64,000 bases of DNA, taken from Bacteroidia bacterium. Its GTDB lineage: Bacteria > Bacteroidota > Bacteroidia > Flavobacteriales > Flavobacteriaceae. Below the pieces are notes generated by a model. It had not been told where the DNA came from, did not search any database, and saw only the letters and a program-made list of their open reading frames with translations. Each line of letters opens with the position of its first letter. Position 1 is the stretch's first letter. The DNA lies in contig JAUIJA010000004.1 of assembly GCA_030431055.1 (NCBI GenBank), positions 62,001 to 126,000 on the forward strand, in the 5' to 3' direction. Positions 37,263 to 46,137 of the stretch are shown piece after piece. The position numbers and the translations under genes were made by a program.

Positions 37263-40055
37263 TTATTTCAATTTCTCTTTCAAATAAACTCCAGTAACAG
37301 AATTTTTATTTTTTATAATTTCTTCTGGTGTTCCAAAAGCAACAAGTTTTCCGCCATTTTCGCCACCTTCTGGACCAATATCAATAATATAATCGGCGCA
37401 TTTAATTAAATCTAAGTTATGTTCGATTACAATAATTGAATGACCTTTTTCAATTAAAGCCTCAAAAGAAGTCAGTAATTTTTTTATATCGTGAAAATGT
37501 AATCCCGTTGTAGGTTCGTCAAAAACAAATAAGGCTTTGTTCTTGATCGTTCCTTTAACCAAGAATGATGCGAGCTTTATACGTTGTGCTTCACCACCAG
37601 AAAGAGTAGAAGAGGATTGACCTAATTGTACATATCCTAAACCAACATCTTGTAAAGGTTGAAGTTTTTGTGTAATCTTCGTTTGTTTATGCTGGCTAAA
37701 AAATGCTAAAGCATCATCAATTGTCATTTTTAAAACATCATCGATGTTTTTGCCTTCAAAAGTTACTTCTAGCACTTCTTTTTTAAAGCGTTTTCCGTTA
37801 CACGTTTCACATTCTAAGTGAACATCTGCCATAAATTGCATTTCGATTGTAACTTCTCCGTCACCTTTACAAGTTTCACATCTTCCACCATCAACATTAA
37901 AAGAAAAGTGCTTCGCTTGATAATTTCGTATTTTAGAAACCGATTGTTTAGCGAATAAATTTCGAATATCGTCATATGCTTTTATATACGTTACCGGATT
38001 TGAACGCGAACTTCTTCCAATAGGATTTTGGTCAACATATTCAATATGTTTTACGTTGGAATAACTTCCTTTTAATTCAGAAAATTGTCCGGCTTTTTCT
38101 CCAACACCTTCTAAATGCTTTTGAATAGCTGGAAATAATATTTTCTTTACCAATGTACTTTTACCACTTCCTGAAACTCCAGTAACAACTGTTAAGCAAT
38201 CTAATGGAAACGTAAAATCTTGATTTTTTAAGTTGTTTTCTCTTGCACCAATAACATCAACATGATGTTTGAATTTGCGACGTTTTTTAGGAACTTCAAT
38301 TTGTTCTTTTCCACTTAAATAATTCGAAGTTAGTGTATCTGCTTTTAGGATTTCATCATTTGTTCCTTGTGCGACTAATTCTCCACCATGAGTTCCAGCT
38401 TCTGGACCAATATCGATAATCATATCGGCAGCTTTCATAATATCTTCATCGTGTTCAACAACGATTACCGTGTTGCCTAAATCGCGTAAATTCTTTAAAA
38501 CATGAATTAATCGTTCCGTATCTTTTGGATGTAAACCAATACTCGGTTCGTCTAAAATATACATGGAACCTACTAAACTACTTCCTAAAGAAGTGGCCAA
38601 ATTAATACGTTGCGATTCTCCACCAGAAAGTGTAGCCGAATTTCTGTTTAGCGTTAGATAACTCAAACCAACATCAGAAAGGAAAGCCAATCGATTGTTG
38701 ATTTCGATTAGAAGTCGCTTGGCAACTTTAGCGTCATATTCGTTTAACTCAAGGTTTTTGAAAAACGGAATTAATTTTACAATTGGTAAATCTACCAAAT
38801 TTGAAATCGTTTCACCACCAACTTTTACATGATTAGCTTCTTTTCGTAAACGTTTTCCTTTACAAACCGTACATTTTGTTTTACCACGATAACGCGATAA
38901 TAAAACACGATTTTGAATTTTATAATTTTTCTCTTCTAACTCGGAAAAGAAGTCATTTAAACCTGTGAAATATTTATTTCCTTCCCAAATTAAATTTTTA
39001 TGTTCATCTGAAAGTTCGAAAAACGGTTTGTGAATAGGAAAATCAAATTTATAAGCATTATTTACCAATTCATCACGAAACCAACTCATACTTTCGCCAC
39101 GCCACGGATAAATTGCATTTTCATAAACTGAAAGTGCCGTATTTGGAATAACTAATTCATCATCAATTCCGATAACATTACCGTAACCTTCACATTTCGG
39201 ACAAGCGCCATAAGGATTATTAAAACTGAACAAGTGAACATTTGGTTCCAAAAATGAAATTCCGTCTAACTCAAATCGGTTATTGAATTCAAATCGTTTT
39301 TCAGTTTTTAATTCTTGTAAATAGCATTCGCCTTTTCCTTCAAAAAAAGCGGTTAGAATAGCATCGGCTAAACGATTATAGAACTCTTCATCATCTTTTA
39401 CTACAATTCTATCAATAATTAATAAAATGTCTTTATCGTCTAACGAATGTTGGTCAATTTCATCTAAACGAATCATTTCATTATCAACCAAAATACGAGC
39501 AAAACCTTGTTGTAAAAGTACTTTTAACTTGTCTTCTAAAGCTCTACCTTCCTCAAGATGAATAGGAGAGAGCAGTAGCCATTTTGAACTTTCTTCAAGC
39601 GATTTTACGGTGTCAATTACATCGGAAACAGTATGTTTTTTTACTTCTTTACCAGAAATTGGAGAAATAGTTTTTCCAATTCGAGCAAAGAGTAATTTCA
39701 TATAATCGTAAGTCTCAGTTGAAGTTCCTACTGTCGAACGCGCATTAGTTGTATTAACTTTTTGTTCGATAGCAATAGCAGGTGCAATTCCTTTAATGTA
39801 TTCAACTTTTGGTTTGTCTAAACGACCTAAAAATTGACGTGCATAACTCGATAAACTTTCTACATATCTACGTTGGCCTTCAGCATAAAGTGTGTCAAAA
39901 GCTAAACTTGATTTACCAGAACCCGAAAGTCCGGTAATAACTACCAATTTATTTCTTGGAATAGCAACATCAATATTCTTAAGATTATGAAGTTGCGCAC
40001 CTTTTATCAGTATATTTTTTTTTGGTTCTAGCTTTGAAAAGTCGGTTGTGTTCAT
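37263..40055 (-). CDS. uvrA: Excinuclease ABC subunit A, second paralogue
   Basis: A 930-residue UvrA with intact ABC modules ([12 protein letters not shown] about residue 47; [12 protein letters not shown] about 635; signatures [13 protein letters not shown] and [13 protein letters not shown]). The first zinc-finger cysteine pair is missing: the region reads [12 protein letters not shown] before [16 protein letters not shown]. The other zinc cysteines ([25 protein letters not shown]) are kept. I start at 40055 ([10 protein letters not shown]). Upstream, on the minus strand, TAATTTTGCGC (40071-40081) is shared with the upstream region of the first uvrA. It could work in repair with UvrB or have a specialised role; it differs from the first copy over most of its length. 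Confidence 0.88.
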   Translation of the reverse strand: MNTTDFSKLEPKKNILIKGAQLHNLKNIDVAIPRNKLVVITGLSGSGKSSLAFDTLYAEGQRRYVESLSSYARQFLGRLDKPKVEYIKGIAPAIAIEQKVNTTNARSTVGTSTETYDYMKLLFARIGKTISPISGKEVKKHTVSDVIDTVKSLEESSKWLLLSPIHLEEGRALEDKLKVLLQQGFARILVDNEMIRLDEIDQHSLDDKDILLIIDRIVVKDDEEFYNRLADAILTAFFEGKGECYLQELKTEKRFEFNNRFELDGISFLEPNVHLFSFNNPYGACPKCEGYGNVIGIDDELVIPNTALSVYENAIYPWRGESMSWFRDELVNNAYKFDFPIHKPFFELSDEHKNLIWEGNKYFTGLNDFFSELEEKNYKIQNRVLLSRYRGKTKCTVCKGKRLRKEANHVKVGGETISNLVDLPIVKLIPFFKNLELNEYDAKVAKRLLIEINNRLAFLSDVGLSYLTLNRNSATLSGGESQRINLATSLGSSLVGSMYILDEPSIGLHPKDTERLIHVLKNLRDLGNTVIVVEHDEDIMKAADMIIDIGPEAGTHGGELVAQGTNDEILKADTLTSNYLSGKEQIEVPKKRRKFKHHVDVIGARENNLKNQDFTFPLDCLTVVTGVSGSGKSTLVKKILFPAIQKHLEGVGEKAGQFSELKGSYSNVKHIEYVDQNPIGRSSRSNPVTYIKAYDDIRNLFAKQSVSKIRNYQAKHFSFNVDGGRCETCKGDGEVTIEMQFMADVHLECETCNGKRFKKEVLEVTFEGKNIDDVLKMTIDDALAFFSQHKQTKITQKLQPLQDVGLGYVQLGQSSSTLSGGEAQRIKLASFLVKGTIKNKALFVFDEPTTGLHFHDIKKLLTSFEALIEKGHSIIVIEHNLDLIKCADYIIDIGPEGGENGGKLVAFGTPEEIIKNKNSVTGVYLKEKLK

Positions 40056-40212
40056 TGTTTTTTGTAAGATGCGCAAAATTAAGAATTTTTAAAAGGAATA
40101 ACTAATCAACAATTAAGCATTTTGGAGTACTTAAAAAAGATATGTTTAGTAGCAAATAATCTTAATAATTTAAAAATCTGAATGTTATTAAATTAAAAAA
40201 AGCAGAAATAAA

Positions 40213-40245
40213 TTTGGATTTGTAGTTTTTTTTCAACTATATTTG
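40213..40245 (+). promoter_or_regulatory. Promoter of the ECF sigma factor gene
   Basis: TTTG (40213-40216), 21 bases, TATATTTG (40238-40245), matching the Bacteroidota housekeeping promoter. The leader to ATG 40329 would be about 75-80 bases and AT-rich. The rest of the 40056-40328 gap shows no gene. Confidence 0.55.
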
Positions 40246-40328
40246 GAATTCACTTACAAAAAAATGTGCCTATAACGGAGAATTACTTTTAGACTTTAAT
40301 TAACCCAAAATTAACTAAAAGTATTGTT

Positions 40329-40913
40329 ATGGCTAGACATGAACTATCAGATGCTATCTTGGTGAAGAATTATGTAGAAGGAGATGAAAATGCCTTAGCT
40401 ACATTAATTGAAAGACATAAAGCGAAAATTTATGGTTTTATTTATTCAAAAATTCAGGATAGAGATATTTGCGAAGATGTTTTTCAAGACACTTTTGTAA
40501 AAGTTATTAAAAATCTAAAAAAGAAATCGTATAACGAAGAAGGTAAGTTTTTGCCTTGGGTTATGCGTATTGCGCACAACTTGGTAATCGATTATTTTAG
40601 AAAATCGAAAAAAATGCCAATGCAGCGTGATACAGAAGAGTATTCCATTTTTTCATTAATTTCAGATAACAGCCCTAATATCGAAAGTAGAATTATAACC
40701 GAACAGGTTGAGTTAGACCTAAGTAGAATTATTGAAGAATTACCAGAAGATCAAAAAGAAGTTTTGAAAATGCGCATTTATCAAGACTTAAGTTTCAAAG
40801 AAATAGCCGATTTAACTGGTGTAAGCATTAATACTGCTTTAGGAAGAATGCGTTATGCAGTTTTAAATTTGAGGAAAGTAATTGAAAAAAATCAAATTGT
40901 TTTAACAAACTAA
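40329..40913 (+). CDS. ECF-type RNA polymerase sigma factor
   Basis: A 194-residue sigma-70 family protein of the extracytoplasmic-function type. Region 2 spans about residues 10-85 (YGFIYSKIQDRDICEDVFQD, the -10-binding helix around FLPWVMRIAHNLVIDYFRK) and region 4 spans about 125-185 (ELPEDQKEVLKMRIYQDLSF, KEIADLTGVSINTALGRMRY). No anti-sigma gene follows; instead a 48-residue peptide gene does. The signal it answers is unknown, though related flavobacterial factors are constitutive or stress-linked. Confidence 0.88.
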   Translation: MARHELSDAILVKNYVEGDENALATLIERHKAKIYGFIYSKIQDRDICEDVFQDTFVKVIKNLKKKSYNEEGKFLPWVMRIAHNLVIDYFRKSKKMPMQRDTEEYSIFSLISDNSPNIESRIITEQVELDLSRIIEELPEDQKEVLKMRIYQDLSFKEIADLTGVSINTALGRMRYAVLNLRKVIEKNQIVLTN

Positions 40914-40965
40914 ACAATAAATTGATTTTTATTGCGTTATAGATTAAAACAAATTAGTTAAATCT

Positions 40966-41112
40966 ATGGCAAAACTTTACTCTAAAGAAAAATTAGCAAC
41001 TCAAAAAGAAATGTTACCTAAAAAAGAAACAGTTTCGTTTTTACTTAATTATTCAAAAGCGTTGAGTATTACAAAAGTAGGTAAGTTGAAATTTGAAACT
41101 ATTGCTAATTAA
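40966..41112 (+). CDS. Small basic protein downstream of sigma factor
   Basis: A 48-residue open frame, MAKLYSKEKLATQKEMLPKK followed by ETVSFLLNYSKALSITKVGK and a short end. It is basic, without a signal peptide or membrane helix. It lies 52 bases after the sigma factor stop and is closed by a terminator that begins 3 bases after its stop. I believe similar short proteins follow this sigma factor in other flavobacteria, but cannot verify it here. Function unknown. Confidence 0.6.
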   Translation: MAKLYSKEKLATQKEMLPKKETVSFLLNYSKALSITKVGKLKFETIAN

Positions 41113-41115
41113 TGA

Positions 41116-41150
41116 GAAAGCTTCGTACAGACTACGAAGCTTTCTTTTTT
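41116..41150. terminator. Bidirectional intrinsic terminator
   Basis: GAAAGCTTCGTA (41116-41127), 5-base loop, TACGAAGCTTTC (41133-41144), then T-run. It closes the sigma factor unit and overlaps the last codons of nth on the other strand. Confidence 0.85.
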
Positions 41151-41791
41151 TCAATCTCTTTTATTACCGACTTCCTCCCAATTGTTTTAGTAATAATATC
41201 GTTTTCTAAATCCCAACCACGTGCTGGCGAATATTCTCTTCCGTAGTAAATGATTTGTAGGTGTAACTTATTCCAACATTCTTTAGGAAACAATCTTTTT
41301 GCATCTTTTTCGGTTTGCTGTACACTTTTCCCATTGCTTAAATTCCAACGGTACATTAGTCTGTGAATATGAGTGTCTACAGGAAATGCAGGAACACCAA
41401 AAGCTTGACTCATCACTACACTTGCTGTTTTATGACCAACAGCTGGCAAACTTTCCAAAGCTTCAAAATCTTGTGGAACTTCACCATTATATTTATCAAT
41501 TAAAATTTGCGATAAACCATGAATACCTTTTGATTTCATTGGCGTTAAGCCACATGGACGAATAATGTCGGCAATTTGTTCTACACTCATTTTTACCATA
41601 TCATAAGGATTATCGGCTTTTGCAAAAAGTAAAGGTGTAATCTTATTTACACGTTCATCTGTACATTGCGCAGAAAGTAAAACAGCAATTAAAAGTGTAT
41701 ATGGATCTTTATGATTTAAAGGAATTGGCGTTTCGGGATATAGTTCGTTTAACGTATTTATAACAAATGTTACTTTTTCGTTCTTCGTCAT
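41132..41791 (-). CDS. nth: Endonuclease III-like DNA glycosylase lacking the Fe-S cluster
   Basis: A 219-residue base-excision-repair glycosylase/AP-lyase for oxidised pyrimidines. The helix-hairpin-helix LESLPAVGHKTASVVMSQAF contains the catalytic lysine (about residue 118), and VDTHIHRLMYRW contains the catalytic aspartate. The C-terminal C-x6-C-x2-C-x5-C cluster loop of E. coli Nth is absent: the chain continues CWNKLHLQIIYYGREYSPAR, GWDLENDIITKTIG. I recall the same in other flavobacterial Nth proteins. It is a single gene, divergent from bcp. Confidence 0.88.
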   Translation of the reverse strand: MTKNEKVTFVINTLNELYPETPIPLNHKDPYTLLIAVLLSAQCTDERVNKITPLLFAKADNPYDMVKMSVEQIADIIRPCGLTPMKSKGIHGLSQILIDKYNGEVPQDFEALESLPAVGHKTASVVMSQAFGVPAFPVDTHIHRLMYRWNLSNGKSVQQTEKDAKRLFPKECWNKLHLQIIYYGREYSPARGWDLENDIITKTIGRKSVIKEIEKKKAS

Positions 41792-41888
41792 TTTTGTATT
41801 TTTATGCTTTCAAAGATAAGAGAAAATAGAGAATAGAATAAAGATTTTTAAAAATCAACAAATTAACGAATAACAAATTAATAATAAT

Positions 41889-42341
41889 ATGATAACATTA
41901 AAAGCAGGAGATAAAGCGCCAAACTTTAAAGGATTAGACCAAGATGGAAAAGAACATAAATTGAGCGATTACAAGGGGAAAAAATTAGTAGTTTTCTTTT
42001 ATCCAAAAGCAAGTACGCCAGGTTGTACAGCTGAAGCTTGTGATTTGCGAGATAATTATAAACGTTTTCAAGCAAATAATTATGAAGTTTTAGGAGTTAG
42101 TGCTGATAGTGCAAAACGACAAGCTAATTTTATTGCAAAAAATCAATTACCATTTCCTTTACTTGCCGATGAAAATCATGAGGTTATTAATGCATTTGGT
42201 GTTTGGGGACCGAAAAAATTTATGGGAAGAGAATATGATGGCATTCACAGAACAACTTTTGTAATTGATGAAAAAGGAGTAATTGAAGAAGTTATTCAGA
42301 AAGTGAAAACCAAAGAGCACACTGCTCAAATATTGAAATAA
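41889..42341 (+). CDS. bcp: Thioredoxin-dependent thiol peroxidase (Bcp/PrxQ)
   Basis: A 150-residue peroxiredoxin that reduces hydroperoxides with thioredoxin as donor. LKAGDKAPNFKGLDQDGKEH is followed by the peroxidatic cysteine in KASTPGCTAEACDLRDNY, where the second cysteine five residues on is the resolving one, as in PrxQ. LGVSADSAKRQANF and FGVWGPKKFMGREYDGIHRT complete the family pattern. It is cytosolic and monocistronic, ending at a terminator. Confidence 0.92.
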   Translation: MITLKAGDKAPNFKGLDQDGKEHKLSDYKGKKLVVFFYPKASTPGCTAEACDLRDNYKRFQANNYEVLGVSADSAKRQANFIAKNQLPFPLLADENHEVINAFGVWGPKKFMGREYDGIHRTTFVIDEKGVIEEVIQKVKTKEHTAQILK

Positions 42342-42370
42342 AAAAATCCCGAGAAATCGGGATTTTTTTA
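42340..42370. terminator. Bidirectional intrinsic terminator
   Basis: AATCCCGA (42345-42352), GAAA tetraloop, TCGGGATT (42357-42364) with flanking A and T runs, between the convergent bcp gene and the gene at 42371. Confidence 0.85.
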
Positions 42371-43831
42371 TTAATCTGCTTTTTCAGTTATGGTTTCTTC
42401 TTTGTAACCAAAAAGACTATGTTCTTTAATAGTATCTGCAATTCCTATAGGAAGCATTTCTTCCCAGCCACTTTCTCCGTTTCCTATCATTCGTAAAACT
42501 TCTCTAGAGAAAATTTCAAGATTTCTTTCTTCAAAATCTTTAATGTCAACTACTTTTCCATTGAATTTAAAGAATTTATACAATTCTTTCATTCTAGGGT
42601 GAACTTTTAAGTTTTCAGAAGTAGTTAACGAGCCATCTTCATTTTTCATTGGATAAAGATAAACTTTCAAATCGCGGTAGAATAATTTACCAAAAGCTTC
42701 TAAAATTCCACCTGATAAATGTCGGTAATATTTCTCGTCAAAAATTTCTACAAGATTATTAACACCCATTGCTAATCCCATTCTAGCTTTAGTATAACGA
42801 GCAAAATATTCAACTACTTTATAATATTCTTGGAAATTAGATATCATAACCGATTGTCCAAGCGAACATAATAATTCGGCTCTATCTAAGAAATCTCTTT
42901 CGTCAATTTCACCCTCTGCTCTTAAGTTGGATAAGGTAATTTCAAAAACGACAAAAGTTTTGTTTTTATCAACTTTATTTTCTTCAATAAACATGTTATA
43001 AGATTTCTTATACATGTTCATATTTACTTTAGTAACTGGCCTAAAGCTTCCGCGTAGTGCTAAAACATTCTTTTTGTAAAGAACAGCACCAGGTAAAATA
43101 TTATTACCATCTGGCCCAAACATTACTGCTTCGGTCATTCCGTTTTTAACCAGTTGCAAACTCATTAATCGGTTATCAACATTGGCAAAACGTGGTCCAG
43201 AAAAGTTTATCGTATCAATTTCTAATTGGTCTTTATCTAAATGATCGTATAAATAACGCAATAACTTTTTTGGATCATTATGCTTATAAAATGCACCATA
43301 AATTAAGTTAACACCTAAAATTCCAAGAGTTTCCTGCTGTAATCTAGCATCATTTTCTTTAAAACGAATATGAAGTATAATCTCGTTGTAATCTTCATCT
43401 GGTTCCACTTGAAAATTGATTCCAACCCAACCGTGTCCTTTGTATTTTTTAGCAAAATCAATTGTGGCTACAGTATTTGCGTAACTAAAGAATATTTTTC
43501 GTGGATGTTTATCGCGGTGTAATCGTTCTTCAATTAATTGCGTTTCATGCGCTAACATTTTTTTTAAACGACTTTCTGTAACGTATCGATTATCATCTTC
43601 AATTCCATAAATGGCATCACTAAAGTCTTTATCGTAAGCCGACATTGCTTTCGCGATTGTTCCAGATGACGCTCCAGCTCTAAAGAATTGACGAACAGTT
43701 TCTTGTCCAGCACCAATTTCTGCAAAGGTTCCGTAAATGCTCTCGTTGAGATTTATCCGTAAGGCCTTGTCTTTAATTGATGGAATTTGTTCAATTTCTT
43801 TATCACCTATTAACTTGATGTCCGTAACCAT
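42371..43831 (-). CDS. Conserved protein of unknown function (about 486 residues)
   Basis: A soluble 486-residue protein beginning MVTDIKLIGDKEIEQIPSIK. Motifs include YGTFAEIGAGQETVRQFFRA, GASSGTIAKAMSAYDKDFSD, FFSYANTVATIDFAKKYKGH, SGPRFANVDNRLMSLQLVKN and EMLPIGIADTIKEHSL. I recognise it as a well-conserved Bacteroidota family. It has been labelled a nicotinate-nucleotide adenylyltransferase in some genomes, but I see no nucleotidyl-transferase HxGH motif, so I make no functional call. I use the ATG at 43831; the longer frame to 43981 overlaps the promoter of the divergent MBL gene. Single gene. Confidence 0.7.
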   Translation of the reverse strand: MVTDIKLIGDKEIEQIPSIKDKALRINLNESIYGTFAEIGAGQETVRQFFRAGASSGTIAKAMSAYDKDFSDAIYGIEDDNRYVTESRLKKMLAHETQLIEERLHRDKHPRKIFFSYANTVATIDFAKKYKGHGWVGINFQVEPDEDYNEIILHIRFKENDARLQQETLGILGVNLIYGAFYKHNDPKKLLRYLYDHLDKDQLEIDTINFSGPRFANVDNRLMSLQLVKNGMTEAVMFGPDGNNILPGAVLYKKNVLALRGSFRPVTKVNMNMYKKSYNMFIEENKVDKNKTFVVFEITLSNLRAEGEIDERDFLDRAELLCSLGQSVMISNFQEYYKVVEYFARYTKARMGLAMGVNNLVEIFDEKYYRHLSGGILEAFGKLFYRDLKVYLYPMKNEDGSLTTSENLKVHPRMKELYKFFKFNGKVVDIKDFEERNLEIFSREVLRMIGNGESGWEEMLPIGIADTIKEHSLFGYKEETITEKAD

Positions 43832-43924
43832 ATTTCTTTTGTTTACACTTAATTTAGGACTTTTACTAACACTTGTTATTGCAAAGTTAGTGAAAATACT
43901 ACTACAAATTAGTGCAAATATTAT

Positions 43925-43932
43925 TATTTTTG
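43925..43932 (+). promoter_or_regulatory. -7 promoter element (TATTTTTG)
   Basis: A TAnnTTTG match just upstream of the MBL-fold gene. Transcription would begin near 43938, so the message would be nearly leaderless for ATG 43939 or have about 15 bases for ATG 43954. Confidence 0.45.
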
Positions 43933-43938
43933 CACAAT

Positions 43939-44712
43939 ATGCAAGGGTTAAGAATGTATTTTTTAGGAACAGGAACCTCACAAGGAATTCCAGTCATAGG
44001 AAGTCAGCATCCTGTTTGCTTGAGCGATAATCTTAAAGATAAGAGATTGCGAGTTTCGGTTTGGATTTATAGCGAAGATTTTTCTATTGTTATTGATTGT
44101 GGACCAGATTTTAGACAACAAATGTTAACATCGGGTTGTAATCGAATTGACGCTTTATTATTTACTCATGAGCATGCTGATCATACGGCTGGTTTAGATG
44201 ATATTCGTCCGTTTTACTTTAAACAAGGCGATATTCCAGTTTATGCAGAAAAACGTGTTTTAGAAAGTTTACAAATGCGTTTTAGTTATATTTTTAGCAA
44301 TGAAAACAAATATCCTGGAGCTCCTTCTGTTATTCAAAATGAAGTAAAAGAAAATAAAAGTTTTAACATTAATGACACTGAGGTAATTCCAATAAAAGCT
44401 TGGCATGGAAAACTTTCAGTTTTTGGATATAAAATCAAAGATTTGGTGTATTTAACTGATGTTAAAACTATTGAAAATTCTGAAATAGAAAAAATAAAAA
44501 AATGTAAAGTTTTGATTATAAATTGCTTGCGAGAAGAAAAGCATAATACGCATTTTAATTTAGATGAAGCTTTAGAATTTATATCTTTGGTACAACCTAA
44601 AAAAGCTTACTTAACGCATATTAGTCATTTGTTTGGGTTTCACGATGAAATTCAGGAAAAATTGCCTGAAAATGTTTTTGTAGCTTACGATAACTTAGAA
44701 ATAACTGTTTAA
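43939..44712 (+). CDS. MBL-fold metallo-hydrolase (PhnP-like)
   Basis: A 257-residue metallo-beta-lactamase-fold hydrolase. MYFLGTGTSQGIPVIG and FTHEHADHTAGLDDIRPF hold the HxHxDH zinc motif; the later ligands lie in AWHGKLSVFGYKI, YLTDVKT and THISHLFGFHDE. The arrangement matches PhnP (cyclic ribose phosphate phosphodiesterase) and the general RNase Z-like group in flavobacteria. Substrate is not known. ATG 43939 or 43954 may be the start; the promoter position slightly favours 43954. A small anchored protein gene follows 2 bases after the stop. Confidence 0.85.
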   Translation: MQGLRMYFLGTGTSQGIPVIGSQHPVCLSDNLKDKRLRVSVWIYSEDFSIVIDCGPDFRQQMLTSGCNRIDALLFTHEHADHTAGLDDIRPFYFKQGDIPVYAEKRVLESLQMRFSYIFSNENKYPGAPSVIQNEVKENKSFNINDTEVIPIKAWHGKLSVFGYKIKDLVYLTDVKTIENSEIEKIKKCKVLIINCLREEKHNTHFNLDEALEFISLVQPKKAYLTHISHLFGFHDEIQEKLPENVFVAYDNLEITV

Positions 44713-44714
44713 TT

Positions 44715-45194
44715 ATGAGAAATATTTTTTTATACTTATTTGTGTTTTCATTTTTGATAAACATTTTTCAATATGTAAATTCTACTAAAATCTTAGAAGC
44801 AAAAGATAAAGAAGTAGAAAAAGCAAAAAAACATTTAGCACAATCACGAGATTCTTTAGCTGTAGCAGAATATAACGACTATTTTGATATTACTTCAGAT
44901 GAAGATGCACAAGATTACTTTTTTAATCAAAATTTAGATTATTTAAAAGTAATGGAAAGAGTAAATGAAGATTTAGTTTCGTTAAATACAAATCCGAATG
45001 GAAATCCTTTAATTCCGTATGATCCAATTGAAGGAAAGCAATTCCTTATTAATAAGGCTAAGATTTTAAATCATAGATGGATTATTGCGGAATATTCTAA
45101 TGGAGATTTATGGGGACAAATTTTAGTAAAATACTTTTTTGACGATTCTAAACCAACAGAATTTGAAACCGTTGATACGATTTTGTATAAATAA
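44715..45194 (+). CDS. Membrane-anchored protein with coiled coil, unknown function
   Basis: A 159-residue protein: N-terminal helix (IFLYLFVFSFLINIFQYVNS) followed by a charged coiled-coil segment (LEAKDKEVEKAKKHLAQSRD, about residues 27-50), then a soluble domain with SNGDLWGQILVKYFFDDSKP near its end. It lies 2 bases after the MBL gene and ends at a terminator, so it is part of that transcript. No domain recognised. Confidence 0.65.
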   Translation: MRNIFLYLFVFSFLINIFQYVNSTKILEAKDKEVEKAKKHLAQSRDSLAVAEYNDYFDITSDEDAQDYFFNQNLDYLKVMERVNEDLVSLNTNPNGNPLIPYDPIEGKQFLINKAKILNHRWIIAEYSNGDLWGQILVKYFFDDSKPTEFETVDTILYK

Positions 45195-45216
45195 TACAAA
45201 TACAATAAGAATATGT

Positions 45217-45246
45217 AAAAGGAATGATTTTTCATTCCTTTTTTTT
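45217..45246 (+). terminator. Intrinsic terminator
   Basis: GGAATGA (45221-45227), TTTT loop, TCATTCC (45232-45238), then T8. It ends the MBL-fold transcript. Confidence 0.8.
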
Positions 45247-45348
45247 ATAAAGAAACTTTATATCGAAATCAATTCTTTCTTTAAAACAATTACCAAAATA
45301 AATTAGCATTTTAGTAATTTTGAAATGAATTAAGACAAAAGAAAACAT

Positions 45349-46107
45349 ATGAAAATCGTTATATCTCCAGCAAAATCTTTAGATTTTGAATCGAAATTAC
45401 CAACAAAAAACTATACAGAAGCTCAATTTCTTGATAAGTCAGAAGCTATTCAAAAGACTTTAAAGAAAAAATCCCCAAAAAAACTAATGGAGTTAATGAG
45501 TATTTCTGAAAAATTAGCAGAATTAAATTGGCAACGCAATCAAGATTGGAGCTTACCTTTTAATCAAGAAAATGCACGCCAAGCAGTTTATGCTTTTAAT
45601 GGTGATGTTTATACAGGTTTAGATGCATATACAATTCCAGAAGAAAAATTGGATATTCTGCAAGATAAATTGCGAATTTTATCAGGTTTGTATGGTTTAC
45701 TAAAGCCAATGGACTTAATGCAACCGTATCGTTTAGAAATGGGAACCAATTTAAAAGTTGGAACTAAGAAAAATTTATATGAATTCTGGAAAAAAACAGT
45801 TACAGATTCATTGAATAACGAATTGAAAGACGAAGAGTTGTTTATCAATTTGGCAAGTAACGAATATTTTAAAGCAATTGATACTAAGAAATTAAAAGTT
45901 CCTGTAATTACTCCAGAATTTAAAGATTATAAAGATGGAAAACTGAAAATGATTAGTTTTTTTGCAAAAAAGGCAAGAGGTTTAATGGTTCGATATATTA
46001 TTGATAATAATGTAGAAACACTAGATGAACTGAAAAACTTTAACTATGAAGGTTATGCTTTCGATGCTAATCTTAGTAAAGGAAATGCATTAGTGTTTAC
46101 CAGATAA
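45349..46107 (+). CDS. yaaA: Peroxide stress protein YaaA
   Basis: A 252-residue UPF0246/DUF328 protein: MKIVISPAKSLDFESKLPTK, FNGDVYTGLDAYTI, LRILSGLYGLLKPMDLMQPY, RLEMGTNLKV, NLASNEYFKAID and FFAKKARGLMVRYI. In E. coli YaaA lowers free intracellular iron during peroxide stress and the fold binds DNA. All landmark motifs are intact. TAATTTTG at 45315-45322 is a possible -7 element. It ends at a terminator shared with trpA. Confidence 0.92.
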   Translation: MKIVISPAKSLDFESKLPTKNYTEAQFLDKSEAIQKTLKKKSPKKLMELMSISEKLAELNWQRNQDWSLPFNQENARQAVYAFNGDVYTGLDAYTIPEEKLDILQDKLRILSGLYGLLKPMDLMQPYRLEMGTNLKVGTKKNLYEFWKKTVTDSLNNELKDEELFINLASNEYFKAIDTKKLKVPVITPEFKDYKDGKLKMISFFAKKARGLMVRYIIDNNVETLDELKNFNYEGYAFDANLSKGNALVFTR

Positions 46108-46137
46108 AAAAAAGCCTAGATTTTTCTAGGCTTTTTT
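46105..46137. terminator. Bidirectional terminator, end of trp operon
   Basis: AAAAGCCTAGA (46110-46120) and TCTAGGCTTTT (46125-46135) between convergent yaaA and trpA. The right arm overlaps the last codons of trpA. Confidence 0.85.

Noticed and set aside
40056..40328. ncRNA or riboswitch upstream of the sigma factor
   Set aside because: The region is AT-rich with a recognisable promoter, but I see no stable hairpin set or known riboswitch core.
45609..45848. Minus-strand frame inside yaaA
   Set aside because: Antisense to conserved YaaA motifs and without independent evidence.
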